This document shows, one piece after another, positions 1-8,597 of a stretch of 64,000 nt of DNA. A program made the position numbers and the translations under genes. This stretch comes from Natronobacterium texcoconense (lineage in GTDB: Archaea; Halobacteriota; Halobacteria; Halobacteriales; Natrialbaceae). The notes under the pieces are model-generated. The model searched no databases. It was not told the DNA's origin and saw only the letters and a program-made list of their open reading frames with translations. The stretch's first letter is position 1, and each line of letters opens with the position of its first letter. The stretch spans positions 354,995 through 418,994 of the forward strand of contig NZ_FNLC01000002.1 in the NCBI RefSeq assembly GCF_900104065.1, in the 5' to 3' direction.

Positions 1-486
1 GCCGACCAGTTCGGCACGACCGACGACCTCCCACAGGGAGACGGCTACCTCGACTCACACTGTCTCGAGTGGCACGGACTCCCCGAGGACGAGACGGTCA
101 ACTACGGTGAGGTCGAGGTCGAAGGCGAGAACGCCGACGACGTCGAGGTCGTCGGGTACGTCCAGCAAGCCCACGATAGCTGGGACAGCGACGTCGATCC
201 GATCGAGGCCGCCGAACCGTACGAGGAGGCGGGCGGCTGGACCTACTACGAGGGCGGCTCGCACGGTCAGGCCGTCGTCGTTCTCCAGCTCGACGGTGAC
301 GGCGACGCAACCGGCGGTGAAACCGACGATAGCGACGGGTCGGACGACTCGAGTTCCGACGATAACGGTGGAACCGACAGTTCGAACCCCGACGACACTG
401 GCGCTGACGAAACGCCCGGCTTCGGCGCAGTCGCCGTCCTCGTCGCACTGCTCTCGGTGCTTGCTCTCCGCTCCCGGCCGGAGTAA
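1..486 (+). CDS. PGF-CTERM surface protein, 3' part
   Basis: The window opens inside this gene; frame 1 is open from the first base to a TAA at 484-486, so only the last 161 residues are visible. The visible part is very acidic. It ends in a Ser/Thr/Asp/Gly-rich linker (about residues 103-137), then DETPGF, a hydrophobic stretch of about 18 residues, and a basic tail (RSRPE). That tripartite end is the PGF-CTERM signal, which in haloarchaea is processed by archaeosortase A and exchanged for a lipid anchor. The mature protein should therefore sit on the outer cell surface, with the linker probably glycosylated. The N-terminal domain is outside the window, so the protein's role cannot be told. 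Confidence 0.8.
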   Translation, partial: ADQFGTTDDLPQGDGYLDSHCLEWHGLPEDETVNYGEVEVEGENADDVEVVGYVQQAHDSWDSDVDPIEAAEPYEEAGGWTYYEGGSHGQAVVVLQLDGDGDATGGETDDSDGSDDSSSDDNGGTDSSNPDDTGADETPGFGAVAVLVALLSVLALRSRPE

Positions 487-566
487 CGGTCCCTCCGTGG
501 ACGGGACTCACCGCAATGCCGCCGGAACCAATTAGGTTTTGACCGTCGCCTCGAGACATCCCATAA

Positions 567-788
567 ATGCCACCCAGTAATCCAGACGGGGACGAACCGC
601 GCGTTCCGGTCGTCTGCCCCGACTGCGAGACGACCTCGCGGGTTCCGCTCTCCGATCTCGCCGACTCGATCGAGCGACACAACGACCAGCTACACGACGG
701 CGAGGACGTCGCCGAAGTCGACCCAGACGTCGCCGACAGCCTCGCCGACCTTGTCGCAACCGACCTCGGCCTGCTCGAGGAAGAGTAG
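567..788 (+). CDS. small CPxC zinc-ribbon-like protein
   Basis: Encodes 73 residues, strongly acidic, with a single CPDC knuckle near residues 17-20 followed by a helix-forming acidic tail. One knuckle supplies only two metal ligands, so zinc binding would need a dimer or a partner. An AT-rich element around 531-541 lies about 30 nt upstream of the ATG, fitting leaderless transcription. Haloarchaea carry many such CPxCG-type microproteins, mostly of unknown role. Function is not assigned. It is one of three small Cys-rich proteins in the first 7 kb. Confidence 0.75.
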   Translation: MPPSNPDGDEPRVPVVCPDCETTSRVPLSDLADSIERHNDQLHDGEDVAEVDPDVADSLADLVATDLGLLEEE

Positions 789-789
789 C

Positions 790-942
790 CTACGGTTTCA
801 GCAGCGAACGAATTCTCGAGACGAGCGACCGATCCGCGTCGTGATCGTCGGTCCGCCTGTCTCCGCTTCCGTCACGACGGGTGACGACGCCGTCCTCGTC
901 CGGCTTGTCGTCGAGTCGAACGTCAGGTCGTTTGGAGTCCAT
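790..942 (-). CDS. charged microprotein ending in an amphipathic SRIRS motif
   Basis: A 50-residue reading frame from an ATG at 940-942 to a stop at 790-792. It is very hydrophilic (Asp, Arg, Lys) up to about residue 38 and then ends in LVSRIRSLLKP, which would form a short amphipathic basic helix. No known domain is recognised. The same layout (acidic disordered body plus V-SRI-basic-S-hydrophobic end) occurs in the 29-residue frame at 30170-30259, which is the main reason for calling it a gene. A longer upstream extension in the same frame has no haloarchaeal composition and was not used. Confidence 0.5.
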   Translation of the reverse strand: MDSKRPDVRLDDKPDEDGVVTRRDGSGDRRTDDHDADRSLVSRIRSLLKP

Positions 943-1056
943 ACCAGTCGTTGCTCGTGGAGTACAGACAAGCACGTGCTTGCGAGTGAGCGGTCGCCGG
1001 CGCGAATCGTTTCCGTCGGCGCATTCTTTATCGCTTCTCGGCGAGACGCATCCCCT

Positions 1057-1221
1057 ATGGCACGAGCAACGCACGACTGCGTCTGCGGTGCCGTCCTCCG
1101 ATTCAAACAGGACATGGAGAAAGAACCGGGTACCGTCTCGCCGACCTGGCGCTGCAAGGACTGCGGGACGCAGATTCCGGGAACGGTCGCCGAGATGATC
1201 AGCCACCAGGACCCCTCCTGA
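1057..1221 (+). CDS. 54-residue two-knuckle zinc-ribbon protein
   Basis: A 54-residue protein with CVCG near residue 9 and CKDCG near residues 33-37, the four-cysteine pattern of a rubredoxin-type zinc ribbon. The ATG at 1057 is preceded by a TTTATC element centred near 1030, about 27 nt upstream, which supports a leaderless transcript from this start and not from the longer in-frame extension upstream. Probably a nucleic-acid- or protein-binding small ribbon. No specific partner can be inferred from the neighbours. Confidence 0.75.
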   Translation: MARATHDCVCGAVLRFKQDMEKEPGTVSPTWRCKDCGTQIPGTVAEMISHQDPS

Positions 1222-1279
1222 TCGCTTCCAGCGGTCGCGATCCCGTTCCTTCTTGACCGGGCGTCGATTAGACGAACGT

Positions 1280-1618
1280 ATGACTTCGGACGATTCCGAC
1301 CCAGAGGAGGAGACGACCCAGCGAGCGTCTCCGATGGGCTTCGAGAGCTTCGAACCCGGCCCCGACTGGTTCGAGGCCGACGACGAGGCGGTACTCGAGG
1401 TACTGCGGGAGAACCACAACTTCGCGCCGAGCCACGTCGACGAAGCGGGCGTCTGTCGCGGCCGAGACGCCGCCCACCGCTGTCGCGTCCTCGCGGATCA
1501 CGGACTTCTGAAGAAAGTCGCGACCGGCATGTACGATATCACCGACCTCGGCGAGCAGTTGCTCGACGGCGAGATCGAACCAATGGATCTGCCGGACGCC
1601 GAAGAGGACGACTCCTGA
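1280..1618 (+). CDS. winged-helix protein, PhiH1-repressor-like
   Basis: Encodes 112 residues. The core (about 20-95) reads as a winged helix: a helix around AVLEVLRENHNFAPSHV, a recognition-type segment with CRGRDAAHRCRVLADHGLL, then a beta wing (KKVATGMYDITDLGEQLL). Haloarchaea have a large family of such small wHTH proteins related to the phage PhiH1 repressor. Both termini are acidic tails. It is likely a DNA-binding regulator, target unknown; there is no operon partner, since the next gene runs convergently. The ATG at 1280 was chosen because residues before it look non-coding. Confidence 0.75.
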   Translation: MTSDDSDPEEETTQRASPMGFESFEPGPDWFEADDEAVLEVLRENHNFAPSHVDEAGVCRGRDAAHRCRVLADHGLLKKVATGMYDITDLGEQLLDGEIEPMDLPDAEEDDS

Positions 1619-1626
1619 GCCAGCCG

Positions 1627-2097
1627 TCACTCCCGAACGGCCCGTATCCGTTCCAGGGACTCCTCCGAGAAGTTGCGTTCCATCAGCGGAACGTCGTACT
1701 CGTAACACCAGTACGTCACGAGCGACGGATGGACGCCGGTGAGTAGGCCGATCCACCACAGCGTCCGCTCTCGCTCCCAGAACAGTTCCTCGAGTCGGTC
1801 GCGGTCCGGACGCCGGTCGACGAGCGAACGGTATTCGCCATCCGCCTCGTCATCACCTGGTGTGATGATCCCTTCTTTCTCCAGTAGATACGCGGTGACG
1901 AACGGTTCTCCGAGACTGGGGACGGTCCGGTCGACGTCCTCGGCGTACAGCGCGTCGTGGATCGTTTTCACCGCTTCGTACGGGTCGGCATCGTACACTT
2001 CGTCCTGCAGTCGCTCGACGTGCGTCGTGACTTCGTCGGCTGGAGGACCGGTCGCTTCTTCGACGGTTTCCCACTGAACTGGGTCGAATTTACCCAT
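1627..2097 (-). CDS. conserved hypothetical with C-terminal helix-turn-helix-like region
   Basis: A 156-residue acidic protein of no family I recognise. Residues about 110-156 hold an aromatic-rich segment (LFWERERTLWWIGLL) followed by a VHPSLVTYWCYEYDVPLMERNFS stretch that resembles the helix-turn-helix of resolvase or homeodomain-like DNA-binding regions. That resemblance is an inference. An ATATTTAT element centred near 2125 sits about 27 nt upstream of the ATG at 2095-2097, so transcription is probably leaderless. It ends 8 nt from the convergent wHTH gene. Confidence 0.65.
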   Translation of the reverse strand: MGKFDPVQWETVEEATGPPADEVTTHVERLQDEVYDADPYEAVKTIHDALYAEDVDRTVPSLGEPFVTAYLLEKEGIITPGDDEADGEYRSLVDRRPDRDRLEELFWERERTLWWIGLLTGVHPSLVTYWCYEYDVPLMERNFSEESLERIRAVRE

Positions 2098-2154
2098 CTC
2101 TCCACAAAGTATAGCCTATCACATAAATATTGTCTGCTCAACACTTCTCACCGA

Positions 2155-4641
2155 TCAGGACACCGACGCCGGCGGCCGTCGTTTCTCGGATTCATCCGTT
2201 GCAGTCGTCGCCTCCTCCTCGAGCGTCTCCTCACCCAGCAACGCGTCGATCACGTCCGTCGCCGCTGGCCCGTACAGCGGTCGATTGTCGTTTCCACAGC
2301 GGTCGTCCATCAGACAGGCGGGACAGCCCTCGTCGCGACCGCAGTCGCAGTCGACGATCAGTTCTCGAGCACGTCGGGCGACCGCCTCGTACTCCTCGTA
2401 GATCCGCCGCGAGAAGCCGACGCCGCCCTCGACGCCGTCGTAGATGAACCACCCGCTCGTATCGGGCGTCTCGGGGAGGCGGTTGGTCGCCAGTCCGCCG
2501 AGATCGTTCGCGTCGACGGTCAACTCGAGCGGCGTGACGCCGATCATGGCGTGTTCGATGGCGTGGATGCCACCGAGGTAGCCGTGCAGTCGCGGCGGCA
2601 GGTCCTCACACTCCTCGTTGTGGTACTCCGAATGGGCCTCCGTTACGGCCCGCTCGACGTCGGTGGGAACCTCCGCCCAGCATAGTTGGGTTCGCATCTC
2701 GAGCGGCCCCAGTCCCGTCTCGAGGCCGATAGCGCGAACGTCGCCGGTGTCGATCTCGCGTCTGGTGTACGTGGGATAGCGGACCGTCACCGTGCCATAG
2801 CCCCAGTTGAGCCGGAAGCCGCTCTCGAGTTCCCGCGACTCGTGAACCTCGGTGTCGTAGATCGCAACCTGGCGCTGTGACTGGGTGTAGTAGTCGACGT
2901 CGACCGGCTCGAGTTTGACGTACGGCTGTGGCCTGTCCTCCCTGAACTCCCGGACCTCGTACTGGTCGCCCTGGTAGAGCACCGTCGCTCCCACGTGGTA
3001 GTCCCGATAGGCCCGTGCCTTCCCGATGGGCTCGTGATCGATCGTCTCGTCGCCGGCCACCCTGACCTCGACGGAGTTCCCGCCGGAGGCGTAGATGTCC
3101 ACCTCGTTCTGCGGACGGTCGCGTCGAGCGTAGGTCACGCCGCCCTCGATCGATCCCTCGAGGTCGCCAGTCCGATGGCCGTACTCGACGGCTCGCTCGA
3201 GTCGCTCCAGGCCGCCGAGGAGGTCGGCGTCGTCGCGGGTGACGGGCAACTCCTGGGCGGCACAGCGGAGGTGCTCGAGGAAAACCGGGTTGTTCGCGAG
3301 GTCGACGACGGCGTCCTCGGGGTCGCCCTCGAGGAGGTACTCCGGGTGGTTGCAGACGTACTGGTCGAGGGTCGCGTGATCCGGGACGAAGACGGAGAGG
3401 GCGTCGCGGCGGCCACGCCCCGAGCGACCGATCCGCTGCCAGAAGGAGCTCCGGGAGCCAGGATACCCCATCAGGACGGTGCCGTCGATACCGCCGACGT
3501 CGATTCCGACCTCGAGGGCGCTGGTGGTCGCGACGCCGTCGAGTTGCCCGGATTTGAGTCGGCGTTCGGTCTCGCGGCGTGATTCCTTGCCGTGGCCGGC
3601 GTTGTACGGCTCGAGATCGACCCCTCCGTGGTAGGGAAGCGTCGGATTCGCCACGTAGTCGGTCGCCCGGTCGACGGCCAGTTCCGTCTGTTTGCGCGAG
3701 TCACAGAACAGCAACGACGGGACGCCGTGATAACAGCAGTGCGCCCACAGCTCCGGTCCCTCGACGGTGGCGGGACGTTTGCTCGGTAGGGCGTCGTCGC
3801 CGTCCTCGTTTCCGTCGCCACTACTCCCGTCGTCGGACGGCGGCTCCCAGAATACGAGGTGTCTGCGGCCGTTCGGCGAGCCGTCCTCGTCGACCACCGT
3901 CGCCGGTTCGCCCGTCAGCGCCTGCGCGTGGTCGCCCGGATTTCCGATGGTCGCACTCGTCAGCACGTACTGAGGGTCGCCGCCGTACCAGTCGATCACG
4001 CGCTGAGCCCTACGGAGAATCCAGGCTGCGTGCATGCCGCTGATCCCCGTCCACGAGTGGGCTTCGTCGACGACGATCAGGTCACAGTTCGCGTGAAAGC
4101 GGGCCCAGCGGTGGTGTCCCTCGAGGTACTGGTTCAACCCCGCGACGTTCGTGATGACGACGTTTGCCTCCTCGCGGATTCGAGACTTGTCCTCCGCGCT
4201 CGTATCGCCGTCGTAGACCCCGACGGTGACGTCAAGCGCCAGTTCGTCGAACAGGTCCTCGAGTTCCCGTTCCTGGTCGCGGCTGAGTGCCTTCGTCGGG
4301 TAGACGATCAGCGCACGCACCTCTGGGTTCTCGAGTGCGCGGCGAGCGATCTCGAGCCCGTAGACGTAGGTCTTCCCGGAGGACGTAGAGGTCGCGACAC
4401 AGACGTTCTCACCGTCGGCGAGCGCCTCGAGCGCCTCGGCCTGGTGGCTCCAGGGGTCGACTGCGAGCCGGGCCGCCAGCTCCGCCGGGAGGACGGTTTC
4501 GGCGGGGACGTGGTTGGCCGACTGCGAAGGAAGCGTGATTCGTTCCTCGAGCTGTCCGCTGTAGCGCTCACGCGGGTAGCTCTCCCGGAGTTCGTCGCCG
4601 GTGAGCGCGAGGTCGTCGGTAGCGTCGTGATCGGTATCCAT
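2155..4641 (-). CDS. MrfA-like DEAH-box helicase with DUF1998 domain
   Basis: An 828-residue superfamily 2 helicase. Walker A is TSTSSGKT (about 84-91), motif II is DEAH (about 190), and the second RecA domain carries the QRIGRSGRGR motif VI. The C-terminal third matches DUF1998 with a four-Cys cluster (CDC...CPAC...C, about 770-790), the zinc-binding layout of Bacillus MrfA (YprA). MrfA is a 3'-5' DNA helicase that repairs mitomycin C lesions with the exonuclease MrfB. The upstream gene, 1 nt away, encodes an MrfB-type nuclease, which strengthens the assignment. An acidic low-complexity loop lies near 275-290. Acting on DNA in the cytoplasm is inferred from the family. Confidence 0.85.
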   Translation of the reverse strand: MDTDHDATDDLALTGDELRESYPRERYSGQLEERITLPSQSANHVPAETVLPAELAARLAVDPWSHQAEALEALADGENVCVATSTSSGKTYVYGLEIARRALENPEVRALIVYPTKALSRDQERELEDLFDELALDVTVGVYDGDTSAEDKSRIREEANVVITNVAGLNQYLEGHHRWARFHANCDLIVVDEAHSWTGISGMHAAWILRRAQRVIDWYGGDPQYVLTSATIGNPGDHAQALTGEPATVVDEDGSPNGRRHLVFWEPPSDDGSSGDGNEDGDDALPSKRPATVEGPELWAHCCYHGVPSLLFCDSRKQTELAVDRATDYVANPTLPYHGGVDLEPYNAGHGKESRRETERRLKSGQLDGVATTSALEVGIDVGGIDGTVLMGYPGSRSSFWQRIGRSGRGRRDALSVFVPDHATLDQYVCNHPEYLLEGDPEDAVVDLANNPVFLEHLRCAAQELPVTRDDADLLGGLERLERAVEYGHRTGDLEGSIEGGVTYARRDRPQNEVDIYASGGNSVEVRVAGDETIDHEPIGKARAYRDYHVGATVLYQGDQYEVREFREDRPQPYVKLEPVDVDYYTQSQRQVAIYDTEVHESRELESGFRLNWGYGTVTVRYPTYTRREIDTGDVRAIGLETGLGPLEMRTQLCWAEVPTDVERAVTEAHSEYHNEECEDLPPRLHGYLGGIHAIEHAMIGVTPLELTVDANDLGGLATNRLPETPDTSGWFIYDGVEGGVGFSRRIYEEYEAVARRARELIVDCDCGRDEGCPACLMDDRCGNDNRPLYGPAATDVIDALLGEETLEEEATTATDESEKRRPPASVS

Positions 4642-4642
4642 G

Positions 4643-6085
4643 CTAGAAGTCGGTCAGGCCGGTCTGGGTGGTTCCGTGGTCGTCTGTCGATTCCGTTCGA
4701 GCGGGCTCCGGATCGGCTTCCTCGATGGCCTCGTGGACGGCGGCCAGTTCGCGAATGTCGGCCTCACAGTAGCGGCGGGCGCGGTTCCAGTCGACGTCCT
4801 CGTCGTCGCTCGAGGACTCGAGCAGCCGCCGAATCCGTTTGCCGAGCGTCCGGCCGTCGATCGGTTCCGCGTCGCGTTCCTCGACGCGGCCGAGTGCCGT
4901 GGCGACGTCCTCGAGGCGGTTCGTTCGACCGGGGAGGACGGCGTTGTCCCGCCGGACGGCCCAGTCGTAGAGGTCGTACTCGAACACGTCCTCGCGCCAG
5001 AACTCGTGGAAGGCGGGCGCGTACTCGGCGACGAACCGCTCGAGGTGCTCGAAGTCGAACTCGTGGCCGTTCCAGGCGACCAGCGCGGGCCGGTCGTATT
5101 CGGCGGCCAGCCAGTCGACGAACTCCCGGGTTGCACGGCCAGGGTCGTCTTTCGACGGGGAGGTGTCGACGAAGTCGACGTACGCATCGCGAGCAGGGTC
5201 GTAGACGCCGATCAACCAGACGACAGTGGGATGCAGACCGTCCGTCTCGATGTCGACGAAAATCGGCGTTCGATCGGCGGGCGGGACGGGGTCCTCGGTC
5301 CGACGGACGACACGCCCGTCCACGAGCGCCCGCGCACTCTCGCGGATCGTCCGCGCCGTCGTGGTCCCAATCCCGCGTACCGACTCGAGGTCGTCGACCG
5401 ACGCCTCGGCGACCGCCGCTCGACGGTCGTATCCCTGCTCTCGGAGTCGATCGGCCGTCGAGGGGCCGACGCCCTCGAGCGCCGTCAACCCGAACCGATC
5501 CGCAGGAACCGACGAGACGGCAACCGAACCGTCCTCTCCGCAGGTGAGACAGGCGAGTTCGGCCGAACCCGCGCGTCGAATCGGCCCGAGACCGCGAACC
5601 GGGAGGCGAACGCGCTCGCCGTCGACGATGGCGGTCCAGACGTGATCGTAGTTCGCCTCGAGCGCGCCGGTGAGAAACGTCGTCTCGGCCGATCGGATTC
5701 GAGCCTGATACCGGCCGATCGCGTCCCGTCCCTCGAGACCGACCTCGAGCGAGATACGATCCGTCTCGACCGTCAGGTCATCACAGACGACGTAGTCCGC
5801 GCCGGCCGGGGCCCGGTCCTCGAGTGCTGTCGTCGCGGTCGCGAAGACGACGGTCTGTCCCGCGACCGTCTCCGTTCGGAGGTCCTCGGCACCAGCGGCG
5901 TGGACGACAGAACCGTCGAACGATCGGCGGAGACGACTCGCGACCCGCGGATCGAAGCCGTCACGGACCACGTAGACGAGGTCAGGTCCGAAGTACGTGA
6001 GGAGGTCCTCGAGCGCCCGGTCGCTTCGCTCGGCCAGCGTCTCACACTGGACGGAAAGCAGGGTTACACCGCTACCGGCCGTCAT
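4643..6085 (-). CDS. MrfB-like RNase H-fold exonuclease with helix-hairpin-helix
   Basis: A 480-residue protein. The C-terminal part (about 285-455) is an RNase H-like DEDD exonuclease of the YprB/MrfB type: FVDIETDG supplies the first Asp/Glu pair, WNGHEFDFEHL the second Asp, and YCEADIRELA the last Asp. Residues about 200-262 hold two helix-hairpin-helix motifs (ALEGVGPSTADRL and SVRGIGTTTARTI), a non-specific DNA-binding module. The N-terminal 190 residues are of unclear fold and include a CLTC pair near 190. In Bacillus, MrfB works with helicase MrfA in excision of mitomycin adducts. Here the helicase gene starts 1 nt after this stop, so the two are surely co-transcribed. Confidence 0.82.
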   Translation of the reverse strand: MTAGSGVTLLSVQCETLAERSDRALEDLLTYFGPDLVYVVRDGFDPRVASRLRRSFDGSVVHAAGAEDLRTETVAGQTVVFATATTALEDRAPAGADYVVCDDLTVETDRISLEVGLEGRDAIGRYQARIRSAETTFLTGALEANYDHVWTAIVDGERVRLPVRGLGPIRRAGSAELACLTCGEDGSVAVSSVPADRFGLTALEGVGPSTADRLREQGYDRRAAVAEASVDDLESVRGIGTTTARTIRESARALVDGRVVRRTEDPVPPADRTPIFVDIETDGLHPTVVWLIGVYDPARDAYVDFVDTSPSKDDPGRATREFVDWLAAEYDRPALVAWNGHEFDFEHLERFVAEYAPAFHEFWREDVFEYDLYDWAVRRDNAVLPGRTNRLEDVATALGRVEERDAEPIDGRTLGKRIRRLLESSSDDEDVDWNRARRYCEADIRELAAVHEAIEEADPEPARTESTDDHGTTQTGLTDF

Positions 6086-6136
6086 AGCAGGGTGGTTCGA
6101 CCGGGCGATGGTAAATGTTCGTACCTGGGACGAGTC

Positions 6137-6484
6137 TCACGCGTCCTCGGCGACGGCCTCGGGTGCGTGATCCTCGATGAAGCTGACGACCGCGTCGCCG
6201 CCGAGGAACCCGTCGGCGACCTCCCCGACCGGTTCGCCATCCCGGAACAGGACGAGCATCGGGACGGACCGGACCTCGAACGCCTCGAGCAGTTCGGGGT
6301 CGTCGCCGGGATTCGCCAGCCCCACGGGGATATCCGTCGACCGGGCGACGTTCCCGAGTACTGGCTCCATCGACTGGCACTTCGGGCAACCGCTCGTGTA
6401 GAGTTCGACGAGCGCCACGTCGTGGTCCGTGACGAACCGCTCGAGGTCCTCGCTGTCCTCGAGTCGGACGGGCTTCGGGCTCAT
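6137..6484 (-). CDS. thioredoxin-fold protein
   Basis: A 115-residue single-domain thioredoxin. The redox site is C33-P-K-C36 in TSGCPKC, and the cis-proline loop is RSVPML near 74. CPKC differs from the classical CGPC, which usually shifts redox potential and specificity, so this may be a specialised reductase or a glutaredoxin-like partner. It is cytoplasmic, with no signal peptide. It is a single gene 51 nt upstream of the start of the MrfB-like gene on the same strand, so it could lead that operon, but no functional link is shown. Confidence 0.85.
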   Translation of the reverse strand: MSPKPVRLEDSEDLERFVTDHDVALVELYTSGCPKCQSMEPVLGNVARSTDIPVGLANPGDDPELLEAFEVRSVPMLVLFRDGEPVGEVADGFLGGDAVVSFIEDHAPEAVAEDA

Positions 6485-6580
6485 ACCCGACGTACGCGTC
6501 CAGTTCAGATACGGCTGACGGATGCGAACGGAAAACCGTTATAAAAAGGGCATTTATCGCCTGGGCACCTAGGGGCGTCG

Positions 6581-6814
6581 ATGAACCGATCGAAAGCACA
6601 CGACGGGCGAACGGACCGTCGCAAGTCGACGCTGTTCTGCTGGGAGTGTGACCACGCCAGCCCGATCGACGGCGACTGGCTCCGGCAGTCGCAGGACGGA
6701 CGCGTCGCCTGCATCTGTCCCGTCTGCGAGACGACGATCGTCGAGCAGCCCGGAGAAAGCGTTTCTTCCGGGAAAGTTCGGTCGGACGAACGACGAACGG
6801 TGTCTTCTCAGTAG
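6581..6814 (+). CDS. small two-knuckle zinc-ribbon protein
   Basis: A 77-residue protein with CWEC near 20-23 and CICPVC near 55-60, giving a treble-clef or zinc-ribbon ligand set. The segment between reads as two short beta hairpins (CDHASPIDGDWLR). The ends are hydrophilic and probably disordered. An ATTTATC element centred near 6555 lies 26 nt upstream of the ATG. It is of a family common in haloarchaea with unknown role. It stands immediately before glnA but is separated from it by 232 nt with promoter signals. Confidence 0.75.
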   Translation: MNRSKAHDGRTDRRKSTLFCWECDHASPIDGDWLRQSQDGRVACICPVCETTIVEQPGESVSSGKVRSDERRTVSSQ

Positions 6815-6950
6815 GTTCGTTCGATCGTTGGTCAACCCCTTCTGACACCATTGGTGAATAGCTCTGGCGGTCGCGACCCGATACGAGATTTCTCGAATTT
6901 CGTCTTCAATTTTCGTGCGACGACAACCCCGCTCGCAGATATTGCGCCAA

Positions 6951-7016
6951 CATTTTATAATCGTCCAGGTTTGAGATCATTCTCAGATATTCGCCCACAA
7001 CAGTAGAGTTTTAGTG
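6951..7016 (+). promoter_or_regulatory. glnA promoter region with palindrome
   Basis: Two TATA-like elements are visible before glnA: TTTATAA near 6954-6960 and TTTTAG near 7009-7014, the latter about 35 nt upstream of the chosen ATG. Between them, 6972-6985 is an inverted repeat, TGAGA-TCAT-TCTCA, with perfect 5-bp arms. Its place between the upstream TATA and the gene suits a nitrogen-responsive operator, but no regulator is proven by sequence alone. Confidence 0.4.
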
Positions 7017-7046
7017 GTGGGAACTGTGGTCTTATCCGAACAAAAG

Positions 7047-8402
7047 ATGGCAAACGGAAAGCTGACTTCGGCAGAACAGGACGTACTGGACGAAATCGAG
7101 GAAAACGACGTCGACTTCCTCAGGCTCCAGTTTACGGACATCCTGGGAACGGTCAAGAACGTCGCTGTTCCGGCCCGCCAGGCCGAGAAAGCCTTCACCG
7201 AGGGAATCTACTTCGACGGTTCCTCGATCGAGGGGTTCGTCCGCATTCAGGAGTCGGACATGCGTCTGGTTCCCGACCCGGACACGTTCGCGATCCTCCC
7301 GTGGAGACAGGACGAGGAGAGCGCCGCAGCCCGGATGATCTGTGACGTCTACGACACCTCGACGGACGAACCGTTCGAAGGTGACCCACGCTACGTCCTC
7401 AAACAGGCCATCGAGCGTGCAAAGGACATGGGCTACGAGGTCAACTTCGCACCCGAACCCGAGTTCTTCATGTTCGAGGAGGACGAGGACGGCCGCGCGA
7501 CGACCGAAACCGCCGACCACGGCGGCTACTTCGACCTTGCGCCGAAAGACCTCGCGAGCGACGTCCGCCGGGACATCATCTACGGCCTCGAGGACATGGG
7601 CTTCGAAATCGAGGCCAGTCACCACGAGGTCGCACGCGGCCAGTACGAGATCAACTTCGAGTACGACGACGCACTCTCGACGGCGGACAACGTCGGGACG
7701 TTCCGGACCGTCGTCCGCGCAATCGCCGCCCAGCACGACCTGCACGCCACGTTCATGCCCAAGCCGATCCCGAAGATCAACGGCTCGGGGATGCACACAC
7801 ACATGTCGCTGATGACCGAAGACGGCGAGAACGCCTTCCACGACGAGGACGACGAGTTCGATCTCTCGGAGACGGCTCACTCCTACCTCGCCGGTATCCT
7901 CGAGCACGCGCCGGCGATCACCGCCGTGGCGAACCCGACCGTCAACAGCTACAAGCGCCTGGTCCCGGGCTACGAGGCACCGGTCTACGTCGCCTGGTCC
8001 GACCGCAACCGTTCGGCACTCGTGCGAAAGCCAGCCGCCCGCGTTCCGGCCGCCTCGCGCGTCGAACTGCGCTCGCCCGACCCGTCGTGTAACCCGTACC
8101 TCGCTTTCGCCGTCATGATCCACGCCGGTCTCGACGGCATCGAGAAGGACCTCGAGTGTCCGGACCCGATCCGCGAGAACATCTACGAATTCGACGAACA
8201 GAAACGCGAAGAGTACGGTATCGACACGCTCCCGTCGAACCTCGGGGAAGCGGTCGACGCCCTGGAAGAGGACGAAGTCATCTACGACGCGCTGGGCGAA
8301 CACGTCGCACCGAAATTCGTCGAGGCCAAGAGCCAGGAGTTCGAGGAGTACCTCGTCGACGTCTCCGAGTGGGAGATCGATCGCTACCTCGAGACGTTCT
8401 GA
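7047..8402 (+). CDS. glnA: glutamine synthetase type I
   Basis: A 451-residue GSI-type glutamine synthetase, which makes glutamine from glutamate, ammonia and ATP in the cytoplasm as a dodecamer. Family motifs are clear: [10 protein letters not shown] early, PEPEFFMFE (metal-binding Glu), [11 protein letters not shown] (ammonia/ATP site), [22 protein letters not shown], and the [16 protein letters not shown] glutamate-binding segment. The ATG at 7047 gives the usual MANGKLT-type N-terminus and leaves a short leader after the TTTTAG element; an upstream in-frame GTG adds atypical residues. No Tyr adenylylation loop typical of GSI-beta was recognised. It is monocistronic, followed by a MITE-like repeat. 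Confidence 0.97.
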   Translation: MANGKLTSAEQDVLDEIEENDVDFLRLQFTDILGTVKNVAVPARQAEKAFTEGIYFDGSSIEGFVRIQESDMRLVPDPDTFAILPWRQDEESAAARMICDVYDTSTDEPFEGDPRYVLKQAIERAKDMGYEVNFAPEPEFFMFEEDEDGRATTETADHGGYFDLAPKDLASDVRRDIIYGLEDMGFEIEASHHEVARGQYEINFEYDDALSTADNVGTFRTVVRAIAAQHDLHATFMPKPIPKINGSGMHTHMSLMTEDGENAFHDEDDEFDLSETAHSYLAGILEHAPAITAVANPTVNSYKRLVPGYEAPVYVAWSDRNRSALVRKPAARVPAASRVELRSPDPSCNPYLAFAVMIHAGLDGIEKDLECPDPIRENIYEFDEQKREEYGIDTLPSNLGEAVDALEEDEVIYDALGEHVAPKFVEAKSQEFEEYLVDVSEWEIDRYLETF

Positions 8403-8483
8403 GGCGACTCCACTCATTCCTGTCAGGCATTTCGGCCGGTGGCCGTACCCCCACTTTCCATTCGACACACCAACCGTTGACGA

Positions 8484-8571
8484 GTATAGTAACAACTGAA
8501 ACTGCTTGCACACCGATCGCACCACTGTCGTGCGACTGGGTACGCACTGACTTTCAGTGGCTACTATAGCT
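8484..8571. repeat. MITE-like repeat, copy 1
   Basis: An element of about 85 bp with imperfect terminal inverted repeats: TATAGTA-C-ACTGAAA at 8484-8500 pairs with 8552-8568 (15 of 17 positions). The right end also forms a hairpin, CACTGA-CTT-TCAGTG (8545-8559). The last 27 bp (8545-8571) match copy 2 (22522-22548) with one mismatch. It lies between the convergent glnA and the TrmB-like gene. No transposase and no clear target duplication are visible, so it may be a non-autonomous mobile element, a terminator cassette, or both. Confidence 0.65.
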
Positions 8572-8597
8572 ACGCCGGGACTGCGTCGACAGGAGTC

